Shown in pieces: positions 1-7,085 of a DNA stretch of 8,848 bases. The notes under the pieces were generated by a model. That model was not told the DNA's origin. It searched no databases and worked only from the letters and a program-made list of their open reading frames with translations. The stretch's first letter is position 1; every line of letters begins with the position of its first letter. Made by a program: the position numbers and the translations under genes. This DNA comes from Candidatus Cloacimonadota bacterium (GTDB lineage Bacteria; Cloacimonadota; Cloacimonadia; Cloacimonadales; TCS61). Location: NCBI GenBank assembly GCA_027064945.1, contig JAMOPB010000369.1:1-8848 (forward strand). Reading direction: 5' to 3'.

Positions 1-742
1 AATCAAAAGTAACATCTTCCTCTTCCTCTTTAATAATACTTACTTTCAATGGTTTATCTGCCGTAAAATTCATTTTCCCATTACCGGGCATTATTGCAGA
101 AGTAGCTTGGTTACCATTACCATTTACATTTCCTCTAATATGCACTGACTGCTCAATCCCTGTAATATGTATTCGCCTCATAGATTTTGCTAAAAATCTC
201 ATTCCATTTTTGAAATTAAGAATGAAAAATAAGAATAATAAAAGGAGTAAGCCATCTACAATAAGAGTAAAATCTCTTTTCTCTTTGAAAATTGAACTTC
301 TTTCAATATTAACAACATCTCCGTTTATTTCATTAATATCAAACCAGTTATTTATTTTGCTTCTAACCACTGTAATTGTAGCATCGTTTATTTTTTCAGG
401 AACTAATATTGTAATAGATTTTGATAAAATTTTTGTATATGCACGATATTCTTCATTATCAATAGGGTCTGCAATATTGGTTGATTTTGCTACCGGAAGT
501 CCCGGCAAAGATTGGCTTTCATCTAAATCCATACCAAAAGTATTAGCTTCGATTTCCGGATATTCAAGTTCAAAATCTACTTCGACTAAAGATTTTCCTA
601 AAATTGGTTCTAACATATTTTGAATCCAATTGGAATATTCTAATTCTATTTCCGCCTCGATAACAGTATCAAAACTGTAAAGATTTGCTATAAATGATAG
701 CAATAAGAAAAAGAAAATAATAAATTGATATTTTTTTTTCAT
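1..742 (-). CDS. Short FliF C-terminal-like membrane protein (3' end outside window)
   Basis: The 247 codons visible start at the ATG at 742, preceded by an AGAGG ribosome binding site at 747-751; the frame stays open to the window edge. Residues 1-23 form a Lys-rich, Phe/Leu-rich signal peptide or N-terminal helix. Residues 30-150 follow the order seen in the C-terminal periplasmic part of the flagellar MS-ring protein FliF: a W-I-Q-x-x-L-x-P-I-L-G segment (39-49) and an acidic beta strand (52-60), a loop with LPGLP (79-83) where FliF has its PG-VPG loop, a strand KSITILVP (108-115), then a helix and GDVVNIERSSIF (141-152) matching FliF's RGD-x-x-x-V-x-x-x-PF. One membrane helix follows (about 159-177). 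The tail has a basic patch (178-190), an N/G-rich stretch and an acidic EEEED motif (238-242), the side where FliF binds FliG. FliF's first membrane helix and first two ring domains are absent. The FliF relation is by-eye recognition; the cellular role is unknown. Confidence 0.55.
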   Translation of the reverse strand, partial: MKKKYQFIIFFFLLLSFIANLYSFDTVIEAEIELEYSNWIQNMLEPILGKSLVEVDFELEYPEIEANTFGMDLDESQSLPGLPVAKSTNIADPIDNEEYRAYTKILSKSITILVPEKINDATITVVRSKINNWFDINEINGDVVNIERSSIFKEKRDFTLIVDGLLLLLFLFFILNFKNGMRFLAKSMRRIHITGIEQSVHIRGNVNGNGNQATSAIMPGNGKMNFTADKPLKVSIIKEEEEDVTFD

Positions 743-816
743 ATAACCTCTTTTTTTTTCTTATATTCTATTCCTAAAAAATAATAACTTCTGTTAAGGA
801 ATTATTTCTGAATTCT

Positions 817-878
817 ATTCTTATTGTTGTCAAATCAAATTTCACATATTCTTATTATTCATTTTCAACCATTCTTAT
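817..878. repeat. Three copies of an 8-mer in the aroK / FliF-like gap
   Basis: The octamer ATTCTTAT (ATAAGAAT on the transcribed strand) occurs at 817-824, 848-855 and 871-878, with start-to-start spacings of 31 and 23 bases. These sit in the 173-base gap between aroK and the FliF-like gene. They could be regulator sites, but in such an AT-rich gap chance recurrence is quite possible. A perfect TTGACA also lies on the minus strand at 828-833, without a convincing -10 element at the right distance. I see no gene in this gap. Confidence 0.25.
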
Positions 879-915
879 AATCCCTTTTATATTGCCATTC
901 TAATAAGGTGGTAAA

Positions 916-1416
916 TTAATCATTTTTTTTTGATTCAATTATTTCCAGCAATAAATCCACATTCTTATATATCGGCAAATCACTAAACAATGCTGTCATA
1001 GTGCTACTCTCCGAATAATAAGATTCTCTCTTCTTGTGTAAAATTTCTACACTTTTTTTTGTGTTATTTCTCACTAATGGTCGGTCACTTTTTTTAATTC
1101 TTCCCCAAATTATTTCAAAATCTGTTTGTAGGAAAATTGTGGTTTTATGTTTTAGAAAATCTCTATTTTTTTTAATTTCAACAATTCCACCACCGCAAGA
1201 AATTATACCGGGTTTATTCCAATGCAATAACAAGTCACTTTCAATTTCCCTAAATCTCTTTTCGCCATATAATTTAAATATTTTAGGAATAGATAACTTT
1301 TCTTTTTTTTCTATTTCATCATCCAAATCATAAAAATCTAAACCCAATTTATTGGCCAACAGCTTACCAATTGAAGTTTTTCCCACTCCCATAAAACCTA
1401 TTAAGAAGATCTGCAT
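916..1416 (-). CDS. aroK: Shikimate kinase
   Basis: This 166-residue protein phosphorylates shikimate at its 3-hydroxyl with ATP, a step of the cytoplasmic shikimate pathway leading to chorismate and aromatic amino acids. It shows the full family pattern: a Walker A loop G-F-M-G-V-G-K-T-S (7-15), the DLDDEIE shikimate-binding segment (30-36), RFREIE (54-59), the glycine-rich CGGGIV Walker-B-like region (74-79), the lid motif with D111-R112-P113-L114, and R130 before YY near the nucleotide site. The length is normal for a single-domain AroK/AroL enzyme. The start is set by an AGGAG site six bases upstream of the ATG. It lies 68 bases downstream of rpsA, across a terminator-like hairpin, so expression may rely on read-through or on a weak promoter I cannot identify. 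Confidence 0.95.
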   Translation of the reverse strand: MQIFLIGFMGVGKTSIGKLLANKLGLDFYDLDDEIEKKEKLSIPKIFKLYGEKRFREIESDLLLHWNKPGIISCGGGIVEIKKNRDFLKHKTTIFLQTDFEIIWGRIKKSDRPLVRNNTKKSVEILHKKRESYYSESSTMTALFSDLPIYKNVDLLLEIIESKKND

Positions 1417-1433
1417 TTCTGCTCCTAAACTAA

Positions 1434-1457
1434 AAGAGCGACATTTCTGCCGCTCTT
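1434..1457 (-). terminator. Hairpin between rpsA and aroK, terminator-like
   Basis: Just past the rpsA stop codon the transcript strand carries AAGAGCG, a 10-base loop, then CGCTCTT, a perfect 7-bp stem followed by TTTAGTTTAG. The shape suits an intrinsic terminator, but the U tract is interrupted. The hairpin ends only about 17 bases before the aroK start and next to its ribosome binding site. It may therefore attenuate rather than fully end transcription, or stabilise the 3' end of the rpsA message. Confidence 0.5.
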
Positions 1458-1484
1458 GATATATAATATAAATTAATTTATCTT

Positions 1485-3290
1485 TTATTCTTCAGTTGTT
1501 TCTTCGTTCTCAGAAACTTCTTCAGCAGCATTATCATTAGCTTCTTCTTTACCTTCTTCCACAGAATGATTATTGATAAATTCTTCTAATTCTTTATTAT
1601 CTTTTCCAAAGAAATAAGCTTTCACACTTAAAATCAAGCGTCTGTTTTCCAAATCAAGTTCGATAACTTTTAATGGAATCTCTTCGCCAATTTTAAATGC
1701 TTTTTCTACTTTTTTCAATCCTGGAACTGCCAAATGAGAAAGTGGTACAAAACCTTCTACCAAATAACTTTCTACATTTACATCAACCAAAACTCCCTTA
1801 GGAATAATTTTAACTATCTCTGCAGTTAATTCTGTATTAATTGGTAATTTTTCATCCAAATTATCCCATGGATCCTTAGAAAGTTGTTTCACACCAAGTG
1901 CAATGCGATGTAATGTTGTATCAATAGCCAAAACCTTTACTTTGATTACATCTCCGCGTTTGAACACTTCTTTTGGATGATAAATTCTTTTTGTCCAAGA
2001 AATATCTGAGATATGAACTAGTCCTTCAATATTTTCTTCGATTTCAACAAACACGCCAAAAGGAGTAATGCTTTTGATTTCGCCTTCCAACACTGAACCA
2101 ATTGGATATCTTTCATCAATCATCAGCCAAGGATTTGCTTCCATCTGTTTCATTCCCAAAGAAATTCTATGTTCTTCTTTTGAAACACTAAGAACAACTG
2201 CTTTGATTGTATCACCTAATTTCACCATCTGCTTTGGATGACGAATCTTCTTAGTCCAACTCATTTCAGAAACATGAACCAAACCTTCAACACCGGTTTC
2301 GATCTCTACAAATGCGCCATAATTAGTTATATTTACAACTTTACCTGAAACGATTGTTCCTTCAGGATATTTCTTTTCAATATTTTCCCATGGATGTGGT
2401 ACTAATTGCTTTAAGCCTAAAGATACTTTTTGGTTTTCTTCGTCATAACTAAGAACTTTAACTTTTACTTTATCACCGATATTAAGCATATCAGATGGGT
2501 GTTTTATATGACCCCAGCTCATATCTGTAATATGCAATAAGCCATCAATTCCACCAAGATCTATAAAAGCACCGTAATCGGTTATATTTCTTACTTCACC
2601 TTCAATCTCACCATCTGTATCTAATACACGTTTAAGTTCAGCTAAACGCTCTTCTTGCATTTCCATTAATACTTTTTTACGTGAGACAATGATGTTTCTT
2701 CTGTCTTTGTCTATTTTAATAATCTTAAATTCACTTTCTTTACCAATAAATTGGTCAAGATTTGGAATTGGTTTAATTGAGATATGAGAGCCTGGTAAGA
2801 AAGCTTCCAAGCCTTCCACTTCTACTATCATACCACCTTTAACACGTCTGTGGAAAATTCCTTTTACAACTGTATCATCTTCCATTAATTGTTCTAATCT
2901 TTCAGAATTTAATTGGAAATCAGCTTTCTTCTTAGATAGTTTAATGCGTCCGGAATCATCTTCTACAGAATCGATGTACACTTTTATATTATCACCAACT
3001 TGTGGAATATTCGAGCTTGTAAATTCTTTAATTGGAATAGCGCTTTCACTTTTAAATCCAATATCTACCAGAACTGCTCTTTCATCTACATTTACAACTA
3101 AGCCTTCGACAATTTTGCCTTCTTCAAATTTACTAAAATGTTCATCTAAAAGTTGCATCATATCTTCGTTGTTAATTTCTTCTTCAGACACATTCTCCTG
3201 AACTTCAGAAGTCACTGCTTTCTCTTCGACATTAACTTCCTCTACAGAATCTGTTTGATTCATTACTTCGTTTTGATCGTTAACTACCAT
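1485..3290 (-). CDS. rpsA: 30S ribosomal protein S1
   Basis: This 601-residue protein holds six S1 RNA-binding domains, at roughly 57-121, 139-206, 227-296, 311-382, 397-469 and 486-560. S1 binds the small ribosomal subunit and helps unfold and capture mRNA at initiation. Domains 3, 4 and 5 are closest to consensus: each has a Y/F-G-(A/V)-F core strand (239-242, 324-327, 411-414), G-L-(L/V)-H-(I/V/S) and a D/E-(M/I)-SW turn. Domains 1, 2 and 6 are more diverged, as expected for ribosome-docking and terminal domains. The ends are strongly acidic, about 55 residues at the N terminus and 40 at the C terminus. Overall size is close to the six-domain proteobacterial type. The start at 3290 is fixed by a strong AAGGAGG site and overlaps the ispH stop codon by one base (TAATG), implying coupled translation. 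Confidence 0.96.
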   Translation of the reverse strand: MVVNDQNEVMNQTDSVEEVNVEEKAVTSEVQENVSEEEINNEDMMQLLDEHFSKFEEGKIVEGLVVNVDERAVLVDIGFKSESAIPIKEFTSSNIPQVGDNIKVYIDSVEDDSGRIKLSKKKADFQLNSERLEQLMEDDTVVKGIFHRRVKGGMIVEVEGLEAFLPGSHISIKPIPNLDQFIGKESEFKIIKIDKDRRNIIVSRKKVLMEMQEERLAELKRVLDTDGEIEGEVRNITDYGAFIDLGGIDGLLHITDMSWGHIKHPSDMLNIGDKVKVKVLSYDEENQKVSLGLKQLVPHPWENIEKKYPEGTIVSGKVVNITNYGAFVEIETGVEGLVHVSEMSWTKKIRHPKQMVKLGDTIKAVVLSVSKEEHRISLGMKQMEANPWLMIDERYPIGSVLEGEIKSITPFGVFVEIEENIEGLVHISDISWTKRIYHPKEVFKRGDVIKVKVLAIDTTLHRIALGVKQLSKDPWDNLDEKLPINTELTAEIVKIIPKGVLVDVNVESYLVEGFVPLSHLAVPGLKKVEKAFKIGEEIPLKVIELDLENRRLILSVKAYFFGKDNKELEEFINNHSVEEGKEEANDNAAEEVSENEETTEE

Positions 3291-4180
3291 TAATCCTCCT
3301 TAAAAACGGGAATCTCGGAAAACTCAGATATCTGTTTTTCACCATTCCCAATATATTCTATTATTTTGTTATAAACCTCAACAATGACCCAATCCGGTGT
3401 TGATGCTCCTGCTGTAATCCCAATATTTTGAATATTCTCATCAAACCATTCTTTGCAAATTTCTTGCGAAGTTTCAATGTGGTACGTTTTTATATTGTCA
3501 CCGCAAATCTTGGCAAGCATTTTTGTATTTGAACTGTTTTTACCACCTACCACAATCATTAAATCACTTGCTTTAGCAAGCTTTAAACTCGCTTCTTGTC
3601 GCACTGCAGTAGCATTGCAAATTGTATTAATAACCCTTACTTCATTGGAAATTTCCAATATTTTACTCACAACCTCTTGTAATCCTGAAAGTTTTCTGGT
3701 TGTTTGAGATATTACCCCAACTCTGCGAAAAGAAAATCCTTTCAATTCTTTAGGATCTGAAATCACCATAGCTTCATTATTTGGAACATAAGATTTTAGT
3801 GCAACCACTTCCGGATGATTCTCATCTCCATAAATTATCACCTGATAACCTTCTTCATAAAGAGTCTTGCCAAATTCTTGCGTTTTGGAAACATAAGGAC
3901 AAGTAGCATCTATAATTTTTTTGCATTTAGTTTCTAATAGTTCTTTTTTATTTTTTTCGATTCCATGCGATCTGATAATTGCTATTCTATTTTCTACTTT
4001 TGATAAATCTTCAACTGAGGAAATACCTTGTTCAAAAAGTTTTTGAACCATTTGCGGGTTATGAATAATCGGACCGATTGTGATAATATTATCATCTTCT
4101 TCAGCTGCCTTTAAAGCTAAATTAATTGCTCTTTTCACTCCAAAACAAAATCCTGAATTTTGTGCTATTCTAACATTCAT
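3290..4180 (-). CDS. ispH: 4-hydroxy-3-methylbut-2-enyl diphosphate reductase
   Basis: IspH (LytB) is the last enzyme of the MEP pathway. It reduces HMBPP to isopentenyl and dimethylallyl diphosphate using an iron-sulfur cluster. At 296 residues it is a normal single-domain form. The three cluster cysteines are C12 (in SGFCFGVKRA), C94 (in DATCPYVSKT) and C188 (in NTICNATAVR). The diphosphate and proton-relay residues are also present: H40, H72 (RSHG), H122 and E124 (NHPE), T161 (QTT), S216 to N218 (GGKNSSNT) and S260 (AGAST). It overlaps the end of plsC by 11 bases and the start of rpsA by 1 base. No fused S1 domain is present, although IspH-S1 fusions are known in some Clostridia. The local ribosome binding site is weak, which suits coupling to plsC. 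Confidence 0.96.
   Translation of the reverse strand: MNVRIAQNSGFCFGVKRAINLALKAAEEDDNIITIGPIIHNPQMVQKLFEQGISSVEDLSKVENRIAIIRSHGIEKNKKELLETKCKKIIDATCPYVSKTQEFGKTLYEEGYQVIIYGDENHPEVVALKSYVPNNEAMVISDPKELKGFSFRRVGVISQTTRKLSGLQEVVSKILEISNEVRVINTICNATAVRQEASLKLAKASDLMIVVGGKNSSNTKMLAKICGDNIKTYHIETSQEICKEWFDENIQNIGITAGASTPDWVIVEVYNKIIEYIGNGEKQISEFSEIPVFKED
3295..3301 (-). promoter_or_regulatory. rpsA ribosome binding site inside the ispH 3' end
   Basis: AAGGAGG, the strongest Shine-Dalgarno match noted in the window, lies four bases before the rpsA ATG. The same bases encode the final Lys-Glu-Asp codons of IspH. The ispH stop and the rpsA start share one base in TAATG, so terminating ribosomes are placed to reinitiate on rpsA. 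Confidence 0.85.
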
Positions 4181-4766
4181 TTTCTAATTCCATTATCTTT
4201 TCCAAAGTGTATTTTGCAATGTATCGGTAGGCTTCTTTTCTGTTCTCAAAATCCCCGAAATCTTTAATTTTTATTTTTTCACCTAAAACAATTTTCAAGC
4301 TATCTTTACGGAAAATTGCAGCTAATTTGCTTTTGGGATAATGGATAAAAATAGGAACAATATCGCTGTTTGCTTCATAAGCAAGTTTTCCGATACCGGG
4401 TTTTGCTTCACTGGATTTTCTTGTACCTTCGGGAAAAATCAATAATCTGTAACCATTATTTAATGCTTCTTTTGCTCTATTCAATGCGCTTCTATCTATA
4501 GTACCTCTCCGAATTGGAATGCCATCAAGATATCTAATAATTTTCCCCAAAATAGGAATATCAAAAAGCTCTTTTTTTGCTAGAGAAAAAACCCGAGAAT
4601 TAAAGATAGCTCCTATATATGGTGGATCTGTGGCTCTAATATGATTTGGAGCAATAATGCAGCCTTCACTTTTTTCAATTTGCTCAGGATTTATCATCTT
4701 TAAATTTAAGAATAATCTCATATAAAGTTGCAATGATTTGATAATATTTTTGTACCAAAATCTCAT
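4170..4766 (-). CDS. plsC: 1-acyl-sn-glycerol-3-phosphate acyltransferase (PlsC family)
   Basis: This 198-residue protein belongs to the PlsC/LPLAT family, which acylates lysophosphatidic acid to phosphatidic acid at the inner membrane. The catalytic NHX4D motif is N41-H42 to D47. The other family blocks are present: KKEL (64-67), G-I-P-I-R-R-G (82-88), the substrate-binding FPEGTR (111-116) and an IVPIF block (136-140). I see no clear long membrane helix, and the amphipathic N terminus (about 1-24) may anchor it to the membrane. It overlaps cmk by four bases (ATGA) and has a GGAG site just upstream. The family also includes ornithine-lipid and other lysolipid acyltransferases, so exact substrate specificity is inferred mainly from the standard cmk-plsC pairing. 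Confidence 0.88.
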   Translation of the reverse strand: MRFWYKNIIKSLQLYMRLFLNLKMINPEQIEKSEGCIIAPNHIRATDPPYIGAIFNSRVFSLAKKELFDIPILGKIIRYLDGIPIRRGTIDRSALNRAKEALNNGYRLLIFPEGTRKSSEAKPGIGKLAYEANSDIVPIFIHYPKSKLAAIFRKDSLKIVLGEKIKIKDFGDFENRKEAYRYIAKYTLEKIMELENEC

Positions 4767-5443
4767 TTTTTCTCCATATTTTCTATAATATAATTATATA
4801 AAAATTCCACTTGTTCTTCGATACTGAGATTTGATGTATCTATCAAAATGGCATCGTCAGCTTTCCTTAGAGGAGAAATCTCTCGTGTTGAATCATTTTT
4901 ATCTCGCCAAATCAGCTCTTTTTCTACTTCTTCATAGCTGATTTCCACTCCGCGTGCTTTCAATTCTTCCCATCTTCTTGTTGCTCTTACTTGCACGCTA
5001 GCACTCATGAAAAATTTAAAATCAGCATTTGGAAAAACCACAGTTCCAATATCACGTCCATCCAGAATAACTCCACCGTTCTCGCCCATTTTTCTTTGAA
5101 GCTCGACCATTTTTTTTCTCACAATACCAATTACGGCAATTTCTGATGAAATTTTGGTGATCTCTTCTTCTCTTATTCTATTTGTTACATCTTCACCATT
5201 TAAAAATATCTTATTTCCTGAATTTGAATATTCGATTTTTATATCGATTGTTTCCAGCATAGATTTTAGTGCTTCCAAATCGGAAAGCGGGATATTTTTA
5301 TTCAGTGCATACAATCCGCAAGCACGATACATCGCTCCTGTATCAATATAAACATACTCCAGTTTTTTAGCTAAACCTTTTGCGGTAGTGCTTTTGCCTG
5401 AAGCTGCGGGACCATCTACAGCTATAACGAATTTCTTTTTCAT
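4763..5443 (-). CDS. cmk: Cytidylate kinase
   Basis: This cytoplasmic enzyme phosphorylates CMP and dCMP with ATP, recycling cytidine nucleotides for RNA, DNA and CDP-lipid synthesis. The 226 residues show a P-loop GPAASGKST (11-19), the DTGAMYRA segment (34-41) at the NMP site, DGRDIGTVVFP (128-138), the lid RDKNDSTR (180-187) and IDTS (201-204) near the C terminus. The CMP-specific insert between about 65 and 95 is present, so the length is typical. An AGAGG site lies four bases before the ATG. It is the first gene of the overlapping cmk-plsC-ispH-rpsA run, and a 76-base gap separates it from the preceding gene. Confidence 0.96.
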   Translation of the reverse strand: MKKKFVIAVDGPAASGKSTTAKGLAKKLEYVYIDTGAMYRACGLYALNKNIPLSDLEALKSMLETIDIKIEYSNSGNKIFLNGEDVTNRIREEEITKISSEIAVIGIVRKKMVELQRKMGENGGVILDGRDIGTVVFPNADFKFFMSASVQVRATRRWEELKARGVEISYEEVEKELIWRDKNDSTREISPLRKADDAILIDTSNLSIEEQVEFLYNYIIENMEKK

Positions 5444-5480
5444 GAATCCTCTTATTTTATTTTTTTAAAAATTAATTTTC

Positions 5481-5496
5481 ACTCAATATGAGTCAA
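5481..5496 (-). promoter_or_regulatory. Possible weak promoter or operator ahead of cmk
   Basis: The 76-base gap before cmk holds TTGACT on the transcribed strand (5491-5496), which resembles a -35 box. It overlaps a small inverted repeat, ACTCA-TAT-TGAGT (5481-5493). About 16-17 bases further on there is only a poor -10 match within AATTAATTTT. The site may provide extra transcription of the cmk to rpsA group, but the evidence is thin. Confidence 0.25.
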
Positions 5497-5519
5497 TAAT
5501 TTTACCTAATAATCTTTAC

Positions 5520-5963
5520 TTAGAAATTCACATTTAAGATTATCGATTGCGCTTCAAATTTCAGATGAATTTTATTTTTTGTATCCAGATAATCTTGCAA
5601 ATGAGCATCTACAAATGCATCCACTGTAAAAGCAAAAGCAGAAGCACCTAACCAGAAAAAATAGTTCTGCTTCTTATCATAATAATCATTGTATTTTTCC
5701 AAATCGGATTGCAATCCGGATTCTTTGTAATCATCATGAAATTTCTCCGACTTGGAATAATTATACAAAGCCAAACTTAGGAATGTGACTTCAGTTCCAA
5801 AAGCTAACCCTGATTTTAGAAATTTCTCGTTATATATTTGCCCGGCACCTGGAACAATCAATGATAATCCGGCAGCTTTTAATGCACGTTTATCTCTTAT
5901 TTCATCTGCAAAAGCAAGATTGCATAATAAGATTATTGTTAGAGCAAAGAATGTTTTTTTCAT
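5520..5963 (-). CDS. Exported DUF5683-like small protein
   Basis: This 147-residue protein has a clear signal peptide (1-19, likely cut after AFA). The mature part opens with a basic stretch and LSLIVPGAGQIYN (33-45), the hallmark of DUF5683-type proteins of Bacteroidetes and relatives, and has a late VDAHL element (118-122) that I also recall from that family. Two hydrophobic segments (about 51-67 and 102-119) flank a charged, Tyr/Lys/Asp-rich region (69-100). The C terminus ends in alternating hydrophobic residues and a terminal Phe, which could be a beta strand. Its biochemical function is unknown to me. It starts four bases after the tgt stop with only a weak ribosome binding site, so it is probably co-translated with tgt. 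Confidence in a real exported protein is high; the family name is by-eye recognition. Confidence 0.75.
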   Translation of the reverse strand: MKKTFFALTIILLCNLAFADEIRDKRALKAAGLSLIVPGAGQIYNEKFLKSGLAFGTEVTFLSLALYNYSKSEKFHDDYKESGLQSDLEKYNDYYDKKQNYFFWLGASAFAFTVDAFVDAHLQDYLDTKNKIHLKFEAQSIILNVNF

Positions 5964-5967
5964 AAGA

Positions 5968-7083
5968 TTACTTATCTATTGTGCTATTTAAAACTTCTGT
6001 CATCTCGTTTTTGAAAATATCAAAAGTTCCGGCAAAAATATGCTCTCGTGCTTTAGTTACCAAATCCAAATAAAAATGCAAACTATGAATAGAAGCAAGA
6101 CGCAGTGCCAAGAATTCATTTACATTAAATAAATGTCTAATATAAGAACGACTAAAATTCCTGCATGTATAGCAATCACAATCAGCATCTATAGGAGTAA
6201 AATCTTCTTTATAACGTGCAGATTTCAGAATCAATTTCCCTTTCATTGTAAAAACTGTTCCTTTTCTGGCATTTCGTGTTGGCATCACGCAATCAAACAT
6301 ATCCACGCCATTAGCAATATTTTCCAAAATATCCATAGGAGTTCCCACTCCCATTAAATAGCGAGGTTTGTTTTGTGGCAAAATCGGATCTAAGAAATTG
6401 GTGATCCTATACATATCCTCTTTTGGTTCACCAACTGCCAAACCACCAATTGAGTAACCCGGAAAATCCATTTCCATTAATTTCTTTGCACTTTCTTCAC
6501 GTAGATCTTCATGAACTCCACCTTGTACAATTCCAAACAAAGCTTGTTTTTCCGGATATTTATGAGCATCTTTTCCACGTTTTGCCCAACGTAATGTTCT
6601 AGCTAATGAATCTGCCACATATTTTTTAGTTGCCGGAAAAGGAGGACACTCATCAAAACTCATAATAATATCCGCTCCGATTGAATTCTCGATCTCAATA
6701 ACTTTTTCAGGACTAAACATATGATAACTACCATCAATATGCGATTGAAAACGGCAACCTTCTTCAGTTATTTTTCTTAAACCGGCTAAGCTCATTACTT
6801 GAAAACCACCGCTATCGGTTAAAATTGGATGATCCCATCCCATAAATTTATGTAAACCACCAGCTTTTTCTATTAGTTTATGACCTGGGCGCAAATAGAG
6901 ATGATATGTATTCCCCAAAATAATCTGAGCACCTAATTCTTCCAATTCACGAGGAGCAACAGCTTTAACGGTTGCACGAGTACCAACAGGCATAAAGATT
7001 GGAGTTTTAATCTCTCCGTGAGGTGTTTGAAATCTTCCTGCTCTTGCCTGTCCTGATTTTGCTTCTAAAGTAAATTCAAACAT
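5968..7083 (-). CDS. tgt: Queuine/preQ1 tRNA-guanine transglycosylase
   Basis: Tgt exchanges guanine 34 in the GUN anticodons of tRNA Asp, Asn, His and Tyr for preQ1 (in bacteria), the committed insertion step of queuosine modification. The 371-residue length matches bacterial Tgt. Visible sites are D90 with SGGFQ (91-95), SFDECPP (142-148, D144), the base-binding QGG (187-189) and GGLAVGE (213-219), and the nucleophile D264 in DMFDCVMPTRNAR. Zinc ligands are C302, C304, C307 and H333. The valine in GLAVGE fits the bacterial preQ1-using enzyme. The ATG lies two bases after the rseP stop, and an AAGGA ribosome binding site overlaps the last rseP codons. No queuosine biosynthesis gene (queC, D, E, F) or queA lies in the window. 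Confidence 0.97.
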   Translation of the reverse strand: MFEFTLEAKSGQARAGRFQTPHGEIKTPIFMPVGTRATVKAVAPRELEELGAQIILGNTYHLYLRPGHKLIEKAGGLHKFMGWDHPILTDSGGFQVMSLAGLRKITEEGCRFQSHIDGSYHMFSPEKVIEIENSIGADIIMSFDECPPFPATKKYVADSLARTLRWAKRGKDAHKYPEKQALFGIVQGGVHEDLREESAKKLMEMDFPGYSIGGLAVGEPKEDMYRITNFLDPILPQNKPRYLMGVGTPMDILENIANGVDMFDCVMPTRNARKGTVFTMKGKLILKSARYKEDFTPIDADCDCYTCRNFSRSYIRHLFNVNEFLALRLASIHSLHFYLDLVTKAREHIFAGTFDIFKNEMTEVLNSTIDK

Positions 7084-7085
7084 TT

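Noticed and set aside
731..759. Two A9 runs (minus strand) around the start of the FliF-like gene as a phase-variation switch
   Set aside because: Similar 8-9 base A or T runs occur elsewhere in the window, for example around 8438-8461, so they reflect base composition.
828..833. Perfect TTGACA on the minus strand upstream of the FliF-like gene
   Set aside because: The nearest -10-like hexamers are about 10 and 21 bases away, so no properly spaced promoter can be assigned.
3290..4180. IspH-S1 fusion gene
   Set aside because: A TAA stop separates the two frames at the junction, and rpsA has its own ribosome binding site and ATG in a different frame.
210..6357. Several plus-strand open frames opposite the minus-strand genes
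   Set aside because: All lie antisense to well-supported genes, lack good ribosome binding sites and have low-complexity Ser/Phe/Ile-rich translations typical of antisense frames.
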